The notes under the pieces were generated by a model. It was not told the origin of the DNA. It saw only the letters and a program-made list of their open reading frames with translations, and did not search any database. From Spirodela intermedia (Eukaryota > Streptophyta > Magnoliopsida > Alismatales > Araceae), in the NCBI GenBank assembly GCA_902729315.2, contig LR746281.1, positions 3,160,501-3,224,500 of the forward strand: 64,000 nt of DNA, in the 5' to 3' direction. A program made the translations under genes and the position numbers. This document shows, piece by piece, positions 1-11,700 of the stretch (position 1 is the stretch's first letter; every line of letters begins with the position of its first letter).

Positions 1-1204
1 GCATGACATTAGACAGGGGAGGGTGTAAAGTTACTGCAAATAGAGTGTTGGCTTGAAGTAGGTGTGGAAGGATATCATTTTGCAGAAATATTATAGAGGA
101 GACTTGCTATGAGATCTTCATTCTAGTGTCTCTGCTAATATCACTAGGGTGCGGAGATATATTAGAGAACTAGAGACCTTGTGATGTTAGATGTCGAGAT
201 ATGCCTTGAAAGTGGCTGCAGTATTATTCTGGAAAGACCAATGATGTCAAGACACATCTTTCAAAGGTAATTTATTGATGCTTTATGGAATAGCATGTCT
301 GTTTATAACAGCAGCTGATAATTTCGGTCTTAATGTAACATGAGGATGCTGGTGTCCGAGATTTAAAAGGAATCTTCCTTCGGAAGAGACAACACAGCAG
401 CTGAACCTCCTCACCAAACTTGCAGGTCAATTGCTGTTTAACTTAGAAGTTTGTGGAAATTGAAATGGGGCAGAGGAGGCAAATCCTTGGATAGATCAGC
501 ATATCACCGTATTCGTGACGGGGTGTCAAACATCTTGTGAATCAATTTTAGGATGTCCTGTCTCCTTTTATAGTGAAGATTTTCACCTAGACTCGAGGAT
601 ATTACTAGATTTGGGCCAGCTATTATAAGGCCTGACCTGGCCTGTTGACTGCTCAGACCATCTCCTTGCAATAGCATAAGAGTTTATGGACGGAGAACTC
701 TTTGAAACACGATAAAGTTTTAGATTAAAAAGAAAACCAAAAACGTCTTCAAAGATAGGGTATACCAATGATCAGAACCTTGGAAAGCTTGATCATATGA
801 GTGTAATGTAGTCATTCGGGTCAGCAAACCCTATTTCTGCTCTCACTGCCTGTTTCAGTGCAGTAAATTCATATTCTTGAAAAACATATGGTAAGGGTGC
901 CTGGATGACATTTTTGGCTTTAGTCTTATGTTAATAGAAAAGGGTCATAACTATTATTTATTGGGTTCACTCTAATCACTATTTTGTGTTGAATTCAAAT
1001 AGAAAAGGGTCATAGATATATATATATATACCCATCTGCGTTCATGGCTCGACTCTTTGTCTGGTTCAATTCAATGTGTCATTCAATGAATAGTATTTAG
1101 TATATATTTTTCAATATACACTATTTTTTGTTCATTCATATCGATTTAATTATGTCATATATTGATTGTTTTCTTGACATTGTTAAGTACCTCAGATCTC
1201 TCTG

Positions 1205-1236
<32 letters not shown>

Positions 1237-1265
1237 ACTCACTCTCTCACTCTAAATTATCCCAG
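1..1265. other. Upstream or intronic sequence, no exon recognised
   Basis: This stretch precedes the first recognisable exon of the CPP1-like gene. That exon starts in mid-codon, so this DNA is probably intron and the transit-peptide exon(s) lie here unrecognised or left of the window. It holds a short TA run near 1016-1030. A CT-rich microsatellite at about 1198-1252 ends just before the splice acceptor at 1265 and may serve as its polypyrimidine tract. The short ORFs here look random. Confidence 0.5.
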
Positions 1266-4200
1266 GTATATTTCCGCGCATTAATGTAAAAGATCCGTAT
1301 AAACGGCTTGGAATAAGTCAAGATGCTTCTGAAGAGGAAATTCAAGCAGCAAGGAATTTTTTGATAAATAAATATGCCGGGCATCAACCAAGTGTGGATG
1401 CAATAGAATCCGCACATGACAAGATAATCCTCCAGAGTTTACTTGAAAGGAAAAGACCGAAGATCAATATTAAAAAAAGGGTTAGAGATATAACACAATC
1501 TCGTATCGTGAAAGCCATCACAAGCAGATTTCAGGTCCCATCAAGAAATGTCATTATCAAGACCGCTATTGTATTCATTATCCTTGGAGTTCTTACTGTT
1601 CTATTTCCTACGGAAGAAGGCCCGACACTTCAAGTAGCCATTTCTCTGATAGCTTCTGTGTATTTTATTTATGAAAGACTTCGTAGCCGCCTCAGATCAG
1701 TCCTGTATGGGTAAGTTTATGTTCTTATCATAGATAGCAAATTTACAGTCTTGTGCATGGAATATGGTCATTTTTAGTCAGCCATGATAAATAATTTCGT
1801 AGCTAAGTGGTGTCCAATCCTACATTCGCACGTTCATCTATTATTCGTATTCTGTCCCCTTTTCTTTGAAAATGACCTTCATTTGTGAATTCTCTCAACT
1901 GATGTGGTTTTGATCTTGATTCCTCAGCTTTAATTTGTTATCTTGTTGTCATGGGATATCAGAATTCTTCTATGATTAGAATTTCCATGTGCGTTTATAG
2001 TATATGCTCTACACCATTTGCAGAAAAGTTCATGGACAGTTATACTTTTTCATGATTATGATGATGATTTACCAGAAGTATTGAATATGATAATCTTCTA
2101 CATAAATATAGGACGCCGTAATAATCGTTTATTAATTGTGAGATTCTGTGAGTTCGGACATTACATTGTAGAAATAAGGTCAATGTTATATATATATATG
2201 CCTTTCGGTCAACCGATAGATGCCTTTACCTTCTTTGATATTTTGCATGTTAAAGTTTGTTTCCTTGTATAACAAACAAATTCTGCTAATGCAAGTCATT
2301 TTGAGAAGAATCGTATCACAACTCCACAGCTTTAGAGAGATGTACCTAGAAAAGAATTCATTCTGATGCAGTACATGCGATGTGTGCTCATTGAATAGGA
2401 GCACAGTGCTTCATCAACTTAAAGATCTAGATATAAACACTCCTAGTAGTATTCTAGTATCCTTTAGTCGTTCTCTGATAAGAGCATAGAGAATTGTGTG
2501 TGAGCATTTTGTGTTAGATCCTCTGCTTGTAGAGCATGCTCACTATCCTCTGCAGCTATCTTTTCTTGTAGGCTCAAATGTGTTCAGATAAGGGGTAAAT
2601 ATCCGAGTCAACGAAATATTTCAAATCAAATGTGAAACACAGTATGGACTCATTACAATAACATGTATGTAATCCCCATGAATTTTAAAACGAACCATGC
2701 GAGCCAAATGAATCTAAAGGGTCATGCTTGGTTTGAAAATAGATAATGTAAGGTGTGAACTTAGCTCCAAGAAATTTTTCTTAAATGAAATTATTTAAAT
2801 CTACTTTTTTAGAGGCGAATAGGTAATAGTTGTCCCCCTATTTCGTATTTGTCATACGTGCTTACCTTCATAACGGTAAAAGCATGACACCAGTTGGATG
2901 CTTTGCAGTCTTTATTGGCTCGTGAATGTTCTGCATTTTTCATACGGTAAGAATTGTAGATTTTCCTCACATGGTAAGGAAATTAAGATTGATTTTTGTT
3001 ATAGTTTTCATCCTGCTGACAGTCGTGTCCCTCTAAACAATCAAAAGGGAAAGGTCCTTCAATACTGTCAGAAGCCATCTCCTGTATTCTTTTGACAACT
3101 TTTTTCCTTCTATGAGAACAGCCATAACAGTGGCCACTGTGACTACTCTCATATCCTGGTTAAAAGCAAGGGAAAAGCTTCTAAAGGAAGGAGCTAAAAC
3201 ATGCATAGTTCAAGAATGAAATCAAGTTCTCAACAGGAAAGGCAAAGGACGGGTCAGATCCCTGTTTCAACAGCTATGAATGTAAATTTTCAAATTTCAC
3301 AGATCTTATACCCTGCAGGAAGGATTCAATGAGCTGTAACGGTTGGAATCCTATCGTATCTAAGTTAAAGAAGACAAGATGTAGAGTACTCAGGAGAACA
3401 GTGCAATCAGCAGATAAAACTGAGATGCTTGGTGGGTGAATAATGCCAAGACATTGATAGGGTCTGATACTTGTTGAAGAGAACGAAAGGCCAAATTCTC
3501 ATGGGTCGACACCCATGGGTGATCAAGACCACAGGGCTCGAAACCAAGATGTATGTGGTCAACTTATATGATCAAAACATACGACCAGACCTATTAGGGT
3601 TGACACTTGCGGACGATAGTAAATTGTATGAAACATGTGTGGACGCTTGAATGCGTAGAAATTTGAGACTCATTTCCTGGAAATAATAATCGAAGGCTGA
3701 AAGGCTGACCGATTTAATAGCCATTAGAGGACAATTTTGAGACAGATAGGCCATCTCGATAAACTGTAAGTGTCTCATCACATTGTGCTTCAAGTGATTC
3801 CCTAATCTGAAGTGAACCATCCAATTGTTCTGCCTCTGTTCTCCAACGTGCTTGGAGATTGTCTAAACTGACCCAGTAAATTCTCAAGGAGAGGCGTTGG
3901 GGTTTGAACCAGCATTAATGCTGTGGTCGTTGTCTTTTTTTCTTCTTCTTGTGAGGGTGGATAATTTATGCAGAAGGAAACATGAGTACAATGTGCAGGT
4001 GAAGAACTGAATAGTTATATTTTTTAACAAGATCCTTCACAAGCCTTTTCTTTTTGGGTGCCAAGGTGTGATAAATTATTATTTCGTAGACCCGGGAGAG
4101 CATCTCCAATATTCATTGATTACTGAACCTTGTGCACGATTGCTTTGTTACTTCGTCTCTGGTACTAGTGGTTTCTGCCAATCTACCTCATTGGGCAGTG

Positions 4201-4997
4201 AACATATCATACCATTGCCTCATTTACATCATTCATATCTGTGCAATCGCCTGGAGATGTTTTAGTTATTCCACCTGTAAATTTCCATGTAAGAATCTCT
4301 TTCCCACGTCTCACTGAGAGGTCATATGGATATTTGGTTTGAATATCTGAATTCTGTCAGGTGCAAGGGAGAGTTCTCCATGGAACTTTCTCTTCATAAA
4401 ATGATTCTCATTTTGGTAGAGAGTTCTTCCTCTCCAAGCTCGTCTATCATTATCTGGCTGCAACCATCTCCACTACACTTTATGTGGGTACTCACCATTA
4501 GAATGGTGGAAAGGAGAAAGTCAGATTGCCTGAGAGGTTCTCTGAGTGGAGTCATCTGGGTTCGTATGAACAAGGACCCACCCTGGTGGTTATCTGAGAT
4601 GGATTAATTAGGGGAAGCGAGGACTAAATACTAAGTTCCCAGAGCCACTAACCAGAAGAGCTGCTCTCTCTAAGCTAATTATTGTCGTTGGTCCAAGAAT
4701 CTTGTGTCTAGTTGGAGAAGGGCGGCTGCCCAGGCTTGGCGGCATTGTCAGCTTCCATTTGGAGCAATCTTGTCTTAGTAGCCAGAGATCTCTTCAAATG
4801 GGTTGTCTTTTCTTATTTTGTGACAGGGTCTTTGGTGGGTTTGCAGGATTGGAGCCTTCGCCTTCTCCTGGCTGCTGGGCACCTTCTTGATGGTGTCTGT
4901 GATTCCTCCCCTTCTTCAGGGACCGAGGAGCTTGGAAGTGTCGACCTCTTTGATAAGCTACATCCTCCTCTGGGTTTCCTCCACCTATTTGAAGTGA
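1266..4997 (+). CDS. CPP1-like (DUF3353) chloroplast J-like membrane protein, 5' partial
   Basis: Two exons are visible: 1266-1710 and 4847-4997 (stop TGA 4995-4997). The acceptor at 1265, donor GTAAG at 1711 and acceptor TTGCAG at 4841-4846 join in phase. The roughly 198 visible residues begin with a degenerate J-like segment (FPRINVKDPYKRLGIS, then ASEEEIQAARNFL and YAGHQPSVDAIESAHDK). A basic stretch follows, then three or four hydrophobic segments, including VIFIILGVLTVLFPTEEGPT and, in the last exon, FAFSWLLGTFLMVSVIPPLL. This is the layout of CHAPERONE-LIKE PROTEIN OF POR1 and its relatives (Arabidopsis At5g23040, and more closely At3g51140). CPP1 is a plastid membrane protein that stabilises protochlorophyllide oxidoreductase. 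The J-like part lacks an HPD motif, as is usual in the family. The first visible codon is split, so the N-terminal transit-peptide exon(s) are missing. The 3.1-kb intron 1711-4846 contains nothing I recognise. Family assignment is firm; orthology to a given member is inference. Confidence 0.88.
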
Positions 4998-4999
4998 TT

Positions 5000-5036
<37 letters not shown>

Positions 5037-5246
5037 CTTCCTCCTGCTGGGCTCGCAATTTTGTGATGTGCTGAAGTGGCTGATTAGCTTTCTGACCTGG
5101 TCTGACCTGGTCTTTCTTTGATAAGCTACATCCTCTGGGTTTCCTCCACCTATTTGAAGTGAATACTTCTCTCTCTCTCTCTCTCTTGCTGGGCTCACAA
5201 TTTTGTGATGTAGCTTAAGTGGGTGATTAGCTTTCTGACCTGGTCT
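4948..5246 (+). repeat. Tandem duplication of the terminal-exon tail, with CT repeat
   Basis: About 155 bases starting with CTTTGATAAGCTACATCC at 4948 recur at 5116, an offset of 168. Both copies hold the last coding codons of the CPP1-like gene (TATTTGAAGTGA), a (CT)n run, a GCTGGGCTC segment, CAATTTTGTGATGT and GATTAGCTTTCTGACCTGGTCT. The second copy lacks one CTC triplet, has a shorter CT run and a few substitutions. It lies downstream of the stop codon and is presumably 3'UTR or intergenic. Confidence 0.85.
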
Positions 5247-7611
5247 ACCTTGAACGATGGGGGGCCTCGCCGTGTGTACAAAACTGCTTCGCGGGTTTTC
5301 ATGGCGTTATGGAATGGATTCCAATTATTCTGATCTCCGTCATGAAAACGGCCTGTTTTTCTTGGTGGGTCGAGTTGGGGCATCTGAAGACGGCCATGAT
5401 TTAATGCCCGTAGAGAGACCGAATGCTTGGCGTAGAAGCATGGAGGGGTTATTTCGTAGGGACAAGTCAAAGACGAGATCTCATGCATACCCGATCTAAG
5501 ATGAGATTTTTGTGGTACCCACGAGCTGTTCTCCCGCACCTCCGATCCTTTTCTCGCTGCACATGTGCATGTATTTGTCTGGATCTCTCTGTTTCTCTCC
5601 CTACGACAGGCAAGGGCTAGCGGGGCCGCCCATGTAATTTGTCTCTATCTCTCTATCTGTTTCTCTCTCTACAAATGGCAAAGGCTTAGCGGGGTAGCCC
5701 ATGAACTCGATAAGAAATTCCTCAACCGGAAGTCAAAATTCTTGAGCGCAACGACAGGGAGAGGGCCCTCTGTCTGGTCATCTGTCTCACTGTCCAGTTT
5801 CAGCGATCTAGAAACTCGGATTCGATGGGAAACCGGCGGCGGCTGTCTGGAGAGGAGGGGAAGAAGATATAAAGGCGGCCGTAGCGGCGCGAGACCTTTG
5901 CGTGCGGTCGACGCAGAGGGCCCACCCTTCCGACTCCACCGCTCACTCCGACAAGCCAGCGGTGCCGCTGCGTCTGGACTCGCGCGTGCAGCATCTCCTT
6001 CCTTGTCCGTCCACCGCCACCACTCACTAACCTCTCTCTCTCTCTCTCTCTCTCCCTCTCTATCTCTGTACTGATGATTATTCCGAAGCACCGAGCTTTG
6101 TAGGTCACACTGAACCCTGCTGGGTCTTTGGAAATCTTGGGAATATTATATTGTACGATTCTAGAGAGGGAGAGAGAGAGAGAGAGATGGCGATGTCGCC
6201 TCATTTTGGTGGTACAGCTGAAGCTATATTATCAAACCAAAGGGTGGATCAAGTCGCCACTAAGTGAGATGAAAAATGGAGAGAACAACACCCCACGGAA
6301 TCAACAAACTATCATGCTTTTAGTAGATGAAAACTTGTCAAATTGAAGTAGAATCAAGCCCATAACATCGTCTTTAATATAATTTCCCACGTCTCCAACA
6401 CAAGCTCCGGCTGTGGATCGCTTAATTTTTTTGTGGAAATACTTCTATTTAAGATCATTTTCCAAGAACACTACCTAAAGTCAACGTCTAGACAAAATTT
6501 TAGTCATTTTGAATAGATAAAGTCATCGTCTTTAGAACATTAAGAAAGACTCTGTGATTTCCACAAATTTCCCAACCCTTAAAATCCATATTTTGGGATT
6601 GGAGCTGTTCCTTTTTGTACATTTATGGGTTCTGGGCTATAATTATTATTATTTTATGAATGATTAAGTTATTTTTTTGCTGGGGCCTTTAAGTTTTTAA
6701 ATCCTAGAAGAAAGTTCATAATTTATTTACTACTTAATGCAGGGGTTGAAATCATTTTCTTACCTTGGTCTCTGAATAAAAGTGTCATCTACAATTGGAA
6801 AATTAAAAATAGTGATGAAAAAATGCCCCCCGGAAAATCATTTGGTTGATTACTAAATATTCCACCTTTTGGGAAGACCCTCTAGAGCGAGAATCCAAGA
6901 GACCCATTGATATTATTCAAGTCATGGTGCACACTAATAATTTTTATACCCATTTTCATCGATATTTTTATCAAAAATATTAGGTTATGTCCATGGAGAC
7001 GACTTGTACAGTCAAAAATTATAAAACATTATGATTGTTTCCTGCATTGTTGTGAAGATGAGAATATGATTATCCGTGGGTACTAAGATTTTTGTATCGC
7101 ATTTATTTTTATTTTTGTGGACTAATTTAGGTGGGCTAATTGTTATCAACCGGTGTGGAATCTGATAAGCTCTGACCCATATTAAGTATCTTTCCCATAA
7201 TATATAGTTTTGGTCTTCCATATCTGATATGGGCGGAAGCAGTAGCCCGCTGCGGGTAGAGTAGGATTTCCCCGGGTATCCAGGGCGTGCTGTCAACCGG
7301 CGCGGAGCGCCGGTGGCTGTGGATCGGCCTTCGGATATAGAAACAGGAGAGAGAGAGAGAGGCGGCTGCCGGGAGGAAGATGACAAAATATCAGACCGTC
7401 CAACAGGGAGTTATATTAATGCCGAATTTAGAAAGAAAGTACTACGGTCACCGTTATTCTAGAAGATAGCGAGAGAGAGAGACGATACCACAAGGGTTCG
7501 GTTCGGTCTGTACAAGAAAAGAGCCCAAAAATCATCAACTACCGGTGGAACATATACTAATACTGATCATTACAGTAGCCGTATAACAGCAGCAGCCGGC
7601 CGGCCGGTGGG
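5247..7611. other. Intergenic region, no supported gene
   Basis: It lies between the CPP1-like gene and the 3' end of the DUF630/DUF632 gene. It includes a GC-rich block at about 5,700-6,020 with a TATA-like GATATAAAGG near 5866, a CT run at about 6031-6060 and a GA run at about 6165-6186. From 6,350 to 7,200 it is AT-rich. The ORFs are dominated by Ser/Leu or Arg/Glu encoded by the microsatellites and resemble no family I know. Confidence 0.5.
5579..5703. repeat. Short imperfect tandem repeat, about 68-bp period
   Basis: A CT-rich segment followed by CTACGACAGGCAAGGGCTAG and a GCCCATG end (to about 5634) is repeated imperfectly at about 5647-5703, where CAAAGGCTTAGCGGGG and GCCCATG recur. 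The two copies of GTTTCTCTC start at 5591 and 5659. No gene is recognised here. Confidence 0.7.
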
Positions 7612-10600
7612 TCAGTGAGGGCGGCGGCAGACCCCTTCGAGGGCGTCGGCGAGGAGGCCCGAGAAGGCGGCCATAGCCTGGAAGACCCCCGGGAGGCCCG
7701 TCTGGATGCTGTTGAGGGTCATCTCGCGGGTCACCTTGACGGCGTTCAGGTGCCGGCCCGTCTCCTCCTCCACCCTCCGCCGGCACGCCGCGATCTCCGC
7801 CCGTTTATCCGCCAGCGGGTCGCCCCTCCCGTCCAGCGAGGCGTCGTGGAGGACGCCGATGCCGACCATGGAGTAGGACTGGTAGTACTTCTTCTCGATC
7901 CCTCGCAGGGAGAGGCTCTTCTTCTCCAGTTCCTTGGAGAAGCCCTCTGCGCGCTTCCGGATCTTCACCTCCTCGCTCTGCTTCAGGTAGATGGTGCGCA
8001 CCACGCACGCGAAGCTCTTGATGGCCTCGCCGGCCACCGCGTCCGGCAGCCGCTCCAGCGCCTGCTTCCACTCCTCGCAGAATGCGCAGAGCTCGGCGGA
8101 CACCAGCGACGAGTAGTGGCACTGGTCCTTCTCGGCGGTGGCGGTGGCGGCGGCGGTGGCAGAAAGCTGTAGTTGGGTGAGCTTCAGCCAGCCGTGGAGG
8201 GAGCGGACGTAGTCCCGCTGGTGCTTGACGAGGCGGGCGAAGCTGGAGTGCCAGCCGGAGACGGCGGACTCGAGGTCCCTCGTTGCCTGCCGGAGCAGGT
8301 CCGAGGTGGACTCCACTGCGGCGGAATGGTTCACAAGCCCCCTCACCTGCTGTACGATCTGGTTCTGCACCTCGTGCCACTGATACATCGACCTCCACAT
8401 GCTCGTGAAGCTACCCCACCACGAACAAAAACACCTCTCAGAACTAACCCTCTTATAGTGGCGAGAGAGGGAGAGAGAATTCAGAAGAAGAGATGGGTGG
8501 GTGGGTGGGTTAGTGGGTGTACCCGCAGCAGAGCCGGAGAAGCTGGGGAGCGAGCTCGTTGTCGCGAACCCTAATAATGGCGGAGGAGGTTGTTGACACG
8601 GCCTGGGAGGTGACGATGATCTGAGACTGCAGCCTCGCGATGGAGGCCTTGGCCTTCTCCATCTTCTCGTCCAATCGCCCCCTGCGCTCCAGGCTCTGCA
8701 GCGTGGACAGCTTCCTCTCGTGCTCTATCCTTACTCCCTCTCTATCCTGAAGTCAAGGGGCACCAGCGCACCATGAATTTACGAACCAGCAGCGTCCATC
8801 TCAGATGCAGAGCAACGATTCAGAAGAAGAAGATGATGATGATCAAACATGGTCGAGGCGATAAAACTCTTAACTCATAGGGCAGCAAGGGTTATGCTCT
8901 CACTCGGACGAGCAGGGATGTTACTATACCAATCAAGTGCAAAATGGGAGGAGAGATTCAATCATTAGAGTAAATGGGTGGTCAGATCTTCAAAAACAGG
9001 GGGAAAAAAAGTGGGTTCTCTGACAAATTGGTTTCCCTTCATAAAAGCTCTCTTCCATTCATACCTCCTTCAGTCATCAAGTAAGATAGTTTAACATTCA
9101 TTACCAGCTCAGGAATGAAAGCCCCCTCGCATAAAAACTAAGTTATGGGAATACTTCTTCTGATTGGAAAACTAGAGGATGGGGCTGGGAAGGAACTGAA
9201 CTATCCCAGCTGACGTCTCTGAGACTTTCTCACCCAGGGTCTGCTTGCATACGGCGAACGAAAAGGCACAAAATCCTAAACACTTCCTCCAAAACTCGTC
9301 TTTTGACTTTGGGAATAAAGATTGCAAAGGATGGCCCGTCTCATGTCCCTGGGTCAAAAGAGATGGGTGCGGACAGGAGCAGATAATGACATCGATCATA
9401 ACTTTGTTCACAGAGGAGAAGTAATTATTCGCTATTTTCATGCCATCAGTCATCAGATCATTGTACGAGATCCTCCGTGGGAGCCAACTGGATTCCATCC
9501 CACTTGCCAGTGCATACTACTCTCCTTCCGATGCCACCAGAGTAGGTGTCATTGTCCCATGCTCCCAGCAGGCAAACATCCGCCAAGAAGGCGCTCCAGA
9601 AATCTAAGCCATTATCATAGAGACCCACTTCTCTGCCGGCAATTCTTCCCACCGAATAAATAATGGCAGGCCATTTCTTGCCAGACACAAGAAGACGACC
9701 TCAATTCCTTTTGGTACGGCAATAGAACCCCCCTTGAGAAAGGGGACAGTCTAAGTAATATAGAGTAAACTGAGAGTAGCGAAGGAGGCGTACCTTTACT
9801 TCCTTGTAGAGTTTCTTCTCCCACGTTAAAAGCCTCTCAAGGGTGGAACAGTGGCTGGCTTTCCCGCCGTCCCCGCCACCGGGAGGATCCTCCAGCGCGC
9901 CGTCATCGAGCCGGTACCGTATGGCTAGCGGTGGTCTCGACGTCAAGCTCGCTGACAGGTTGCTCAGGACGCTGTTGGAGTGGTAGACAGTCTCTGCAGG
10001 AGAGGAAGCAGAAGATCGAGCGTTAATGGAGAGAATGTGATCAATATGGTTAACAACGGAAGTAAATCTGCATTGATCAGAGATTAATGGCCATGTTGTT
10101 CAACGAAGTTACGAGATGAGCCACCCGAAAACCAACTCACTTCTCAGCTGCCGGAAGTTGCGCTCGAACTGCGCCCGTCCGGTCTCGAGCATATCGGAGA
10201 CGCCCTCCCCGGCTGCTGCTGCCTTGACGAAGTATTCCTCGATCGCTGCCACGATCTCCTTCAGATCGCGGTGGCGCACCACCATCTTGAGCACCGAATC
10301 GTCGTACGCTGCTCCCCGCCTGACGGACGATTCAGGCCAATCTGAGGAGGTGGTTGTCGACGTCCCCGTCGCCTCCTTCCTCCCCGATATTCCCGTGGCC
10401 GACGAGGATGCGAACTCCGAGGGCAGACTTCGTCCGGCGTGACGATTCAATCGAGAGTGCCAGTGGTGGTCCATGGAAGATCCACAGTCCGATCGCGTTG
10501 CGGAGATGACCTCCGACCTTGCGTCGTCGTCATCGTCCATGAGATCGCCGCGCTCGCTAGCCCCGGCGGATTTGACGGAGGAGCTGCTGCTGGTGCTGTA

Positions 10601-11371
10601 GTGGTCTCTCCAGCCACTGCAACGGACCTCCTCCCGCTCCTCTCCGCAATGGAGCTGATGGCCGTCATCGCTCTCGTCGTCATCGTCGTCGTCGTCGAGA
10701 ACCCGATCCTTCGGCAAGTGATGGCGGTGAAGCCAGCCACCATCGCTGACATCCTCATTGCCTTCCTCGCACTCCTGATGCCCCTCTTTTAGGTGCCGAT
10801 CGAAGTACTCGGAGCTGGGAGGCGATGGCGGATAGAACTTCTCCCAGTCCCAGGCGGAAGAGGCCTGGGAAGGGGTAGTGGCGTAGGTGGAATTTTCCGG
10901 GAGGTAAGGATACTTCCGGAACGTTTTCGGCTTACTGTTCCTGCTCCTCCTCTCGGAGATCTCCGGTGTGGCGGTCGGGCTGGACTCTGAGAGGATGTGA
11001 GGAAGCTTGAATCCGTTGAATGCCGGCGACGGTGGGACCTCAGAGAACTTCGGCGCCGGAGCAGGAGGCGGTGCCTCGGAATGGTGGACGGCGGCGGGGG
11101 CGGCAGCGGCGGCGGCAGGGGAGGATTGGCGGAGAAGATCCGGGCGGGAGAGGAGGACGGGACCGGCGAGGTCAGGGGAGACAGAAAGGTGGGCCTGGAA
11201 TGTGGCGAAGGCAGAGAGCGCGGAGCCGGTGAGGCGGAGCGAACGGAGGTAGTCGGAGTGAGCGGCGGCGAAGTGGTGGCGGGAGTGGACTGCCTCCTTC
11301 ATCAGGCGGCGCCGCTCCCTGCACCGCCGCACGATGTCCTCGCTGTCCACCTTCGACGACGTACACCCCAT
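7612..11371 (-). CDS. DUF630/DUF632 (NRG2-type) protein
   Basis: There are four exons on the minus strand: 10141-11371, 9794-9993, 8523-8746 and 7612-8410. All have GT-AG junctions with matching phases, giving 817 residues. The N-terminus [20 protein letters not shown] is the DUF630 signature, with Gly2 and Cys3 suited to myristoylation and palmitoylation, followed by [17 protein letters not shown] long low-complexity linker has Pro/Ala/Ser-rich parts and an acidic [11 protein letters not shown] run. The DUF632 domain starts around residue 360 ([15 protein letters not shown]) and continues through [35 protein letters not shown] and [16 protein letters not shown] into a coiled-coil-rich C-terminal half. 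The family includes Arabidopsis NRG2, a regulator of nitrate signalling, and ROLLED LEAF-type proteins; the molecular activity is not well defined. The short last intron (8411-8522) uses acceptor GTAG. Coding sequence is very GC-rich. Family is certain; a nitrate-signalling role is only by analogy. Confidence 0.93.
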
Positions 11372-11700
11372 CCCCGCTCTCTCCCCCCCCTCACCTCACC
11401 AGCTCACCAGGGAGAGGACGAGAGCCCACAGAAGGGGGGAGCCCTGAGAGGGAAGGGGAGAGGGGGAAAGCTGCCGTGCAACGGAGGGAGAGAAGGGGAG
11501 GAAGGGGGGAGCTCTCGGGCTTCCCCTCCCCTTCCAAGCACGGGGGCCATTATTTATGATGTAAGATTTTCGTGCAATGAGGTGTCCCAAGGAGAGAGAA
11601 AAAAAACCTTTTACTCTCTCTCTCTCTCTTAAAAGGGGAGAGAAAGCGATCTTTCCCCCCCCCCCCTCTTCTCTCTCTCTCTCTCTATCTGGTCCAAAGC
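11372..11700 (-). promoter_or_regulatory. 5' leader/promoter of the DUF632 gene with GA/CT microsatellites
   Basis: This region lies directly upstream of the minus-strand ATG at 11371. It is purine/pyrimidine-skewed, with CT runs at about 11614-11630 and 11668-11687 and a homopolymer C run near 11656. On the transcribed strand these are GA repeats of the type bound by plant BPC/GAGA factors. The exact transcription start cannot be read from the sequence. Confidence 0.45.

Noticed and set aside
3880-3920. GGTTTGAACC-like words resembling a tRNA T-loop
   Set aside because: No acceptor stem, D-arm or anticodon arm can be paired around it; no tRNA genes found in the window by eye.
5565-6091. Overlapping ORFs of 140-169 codons on both strands
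   Set aside because: Length comes from GC-rich DNA and a CT/GA microsatellite coding Ser-Leu or Arg-Glu repeats; no domain resemblance and no consistent splice context.
7615-8574. Long plus-strand ORFs opposite the DUF632 exons
   Set aside because: They are antisense shadows of GC-rich coding exons; the minus-strand reading matches DUF632 and splices in phase.
10116-11632. Plus-strand ORFs of 108-211 codons opposite DUF632-gene exon 1
   Set aside because: Shadow frames of the GC-rich exon encoding the DUF630 N-terminus.
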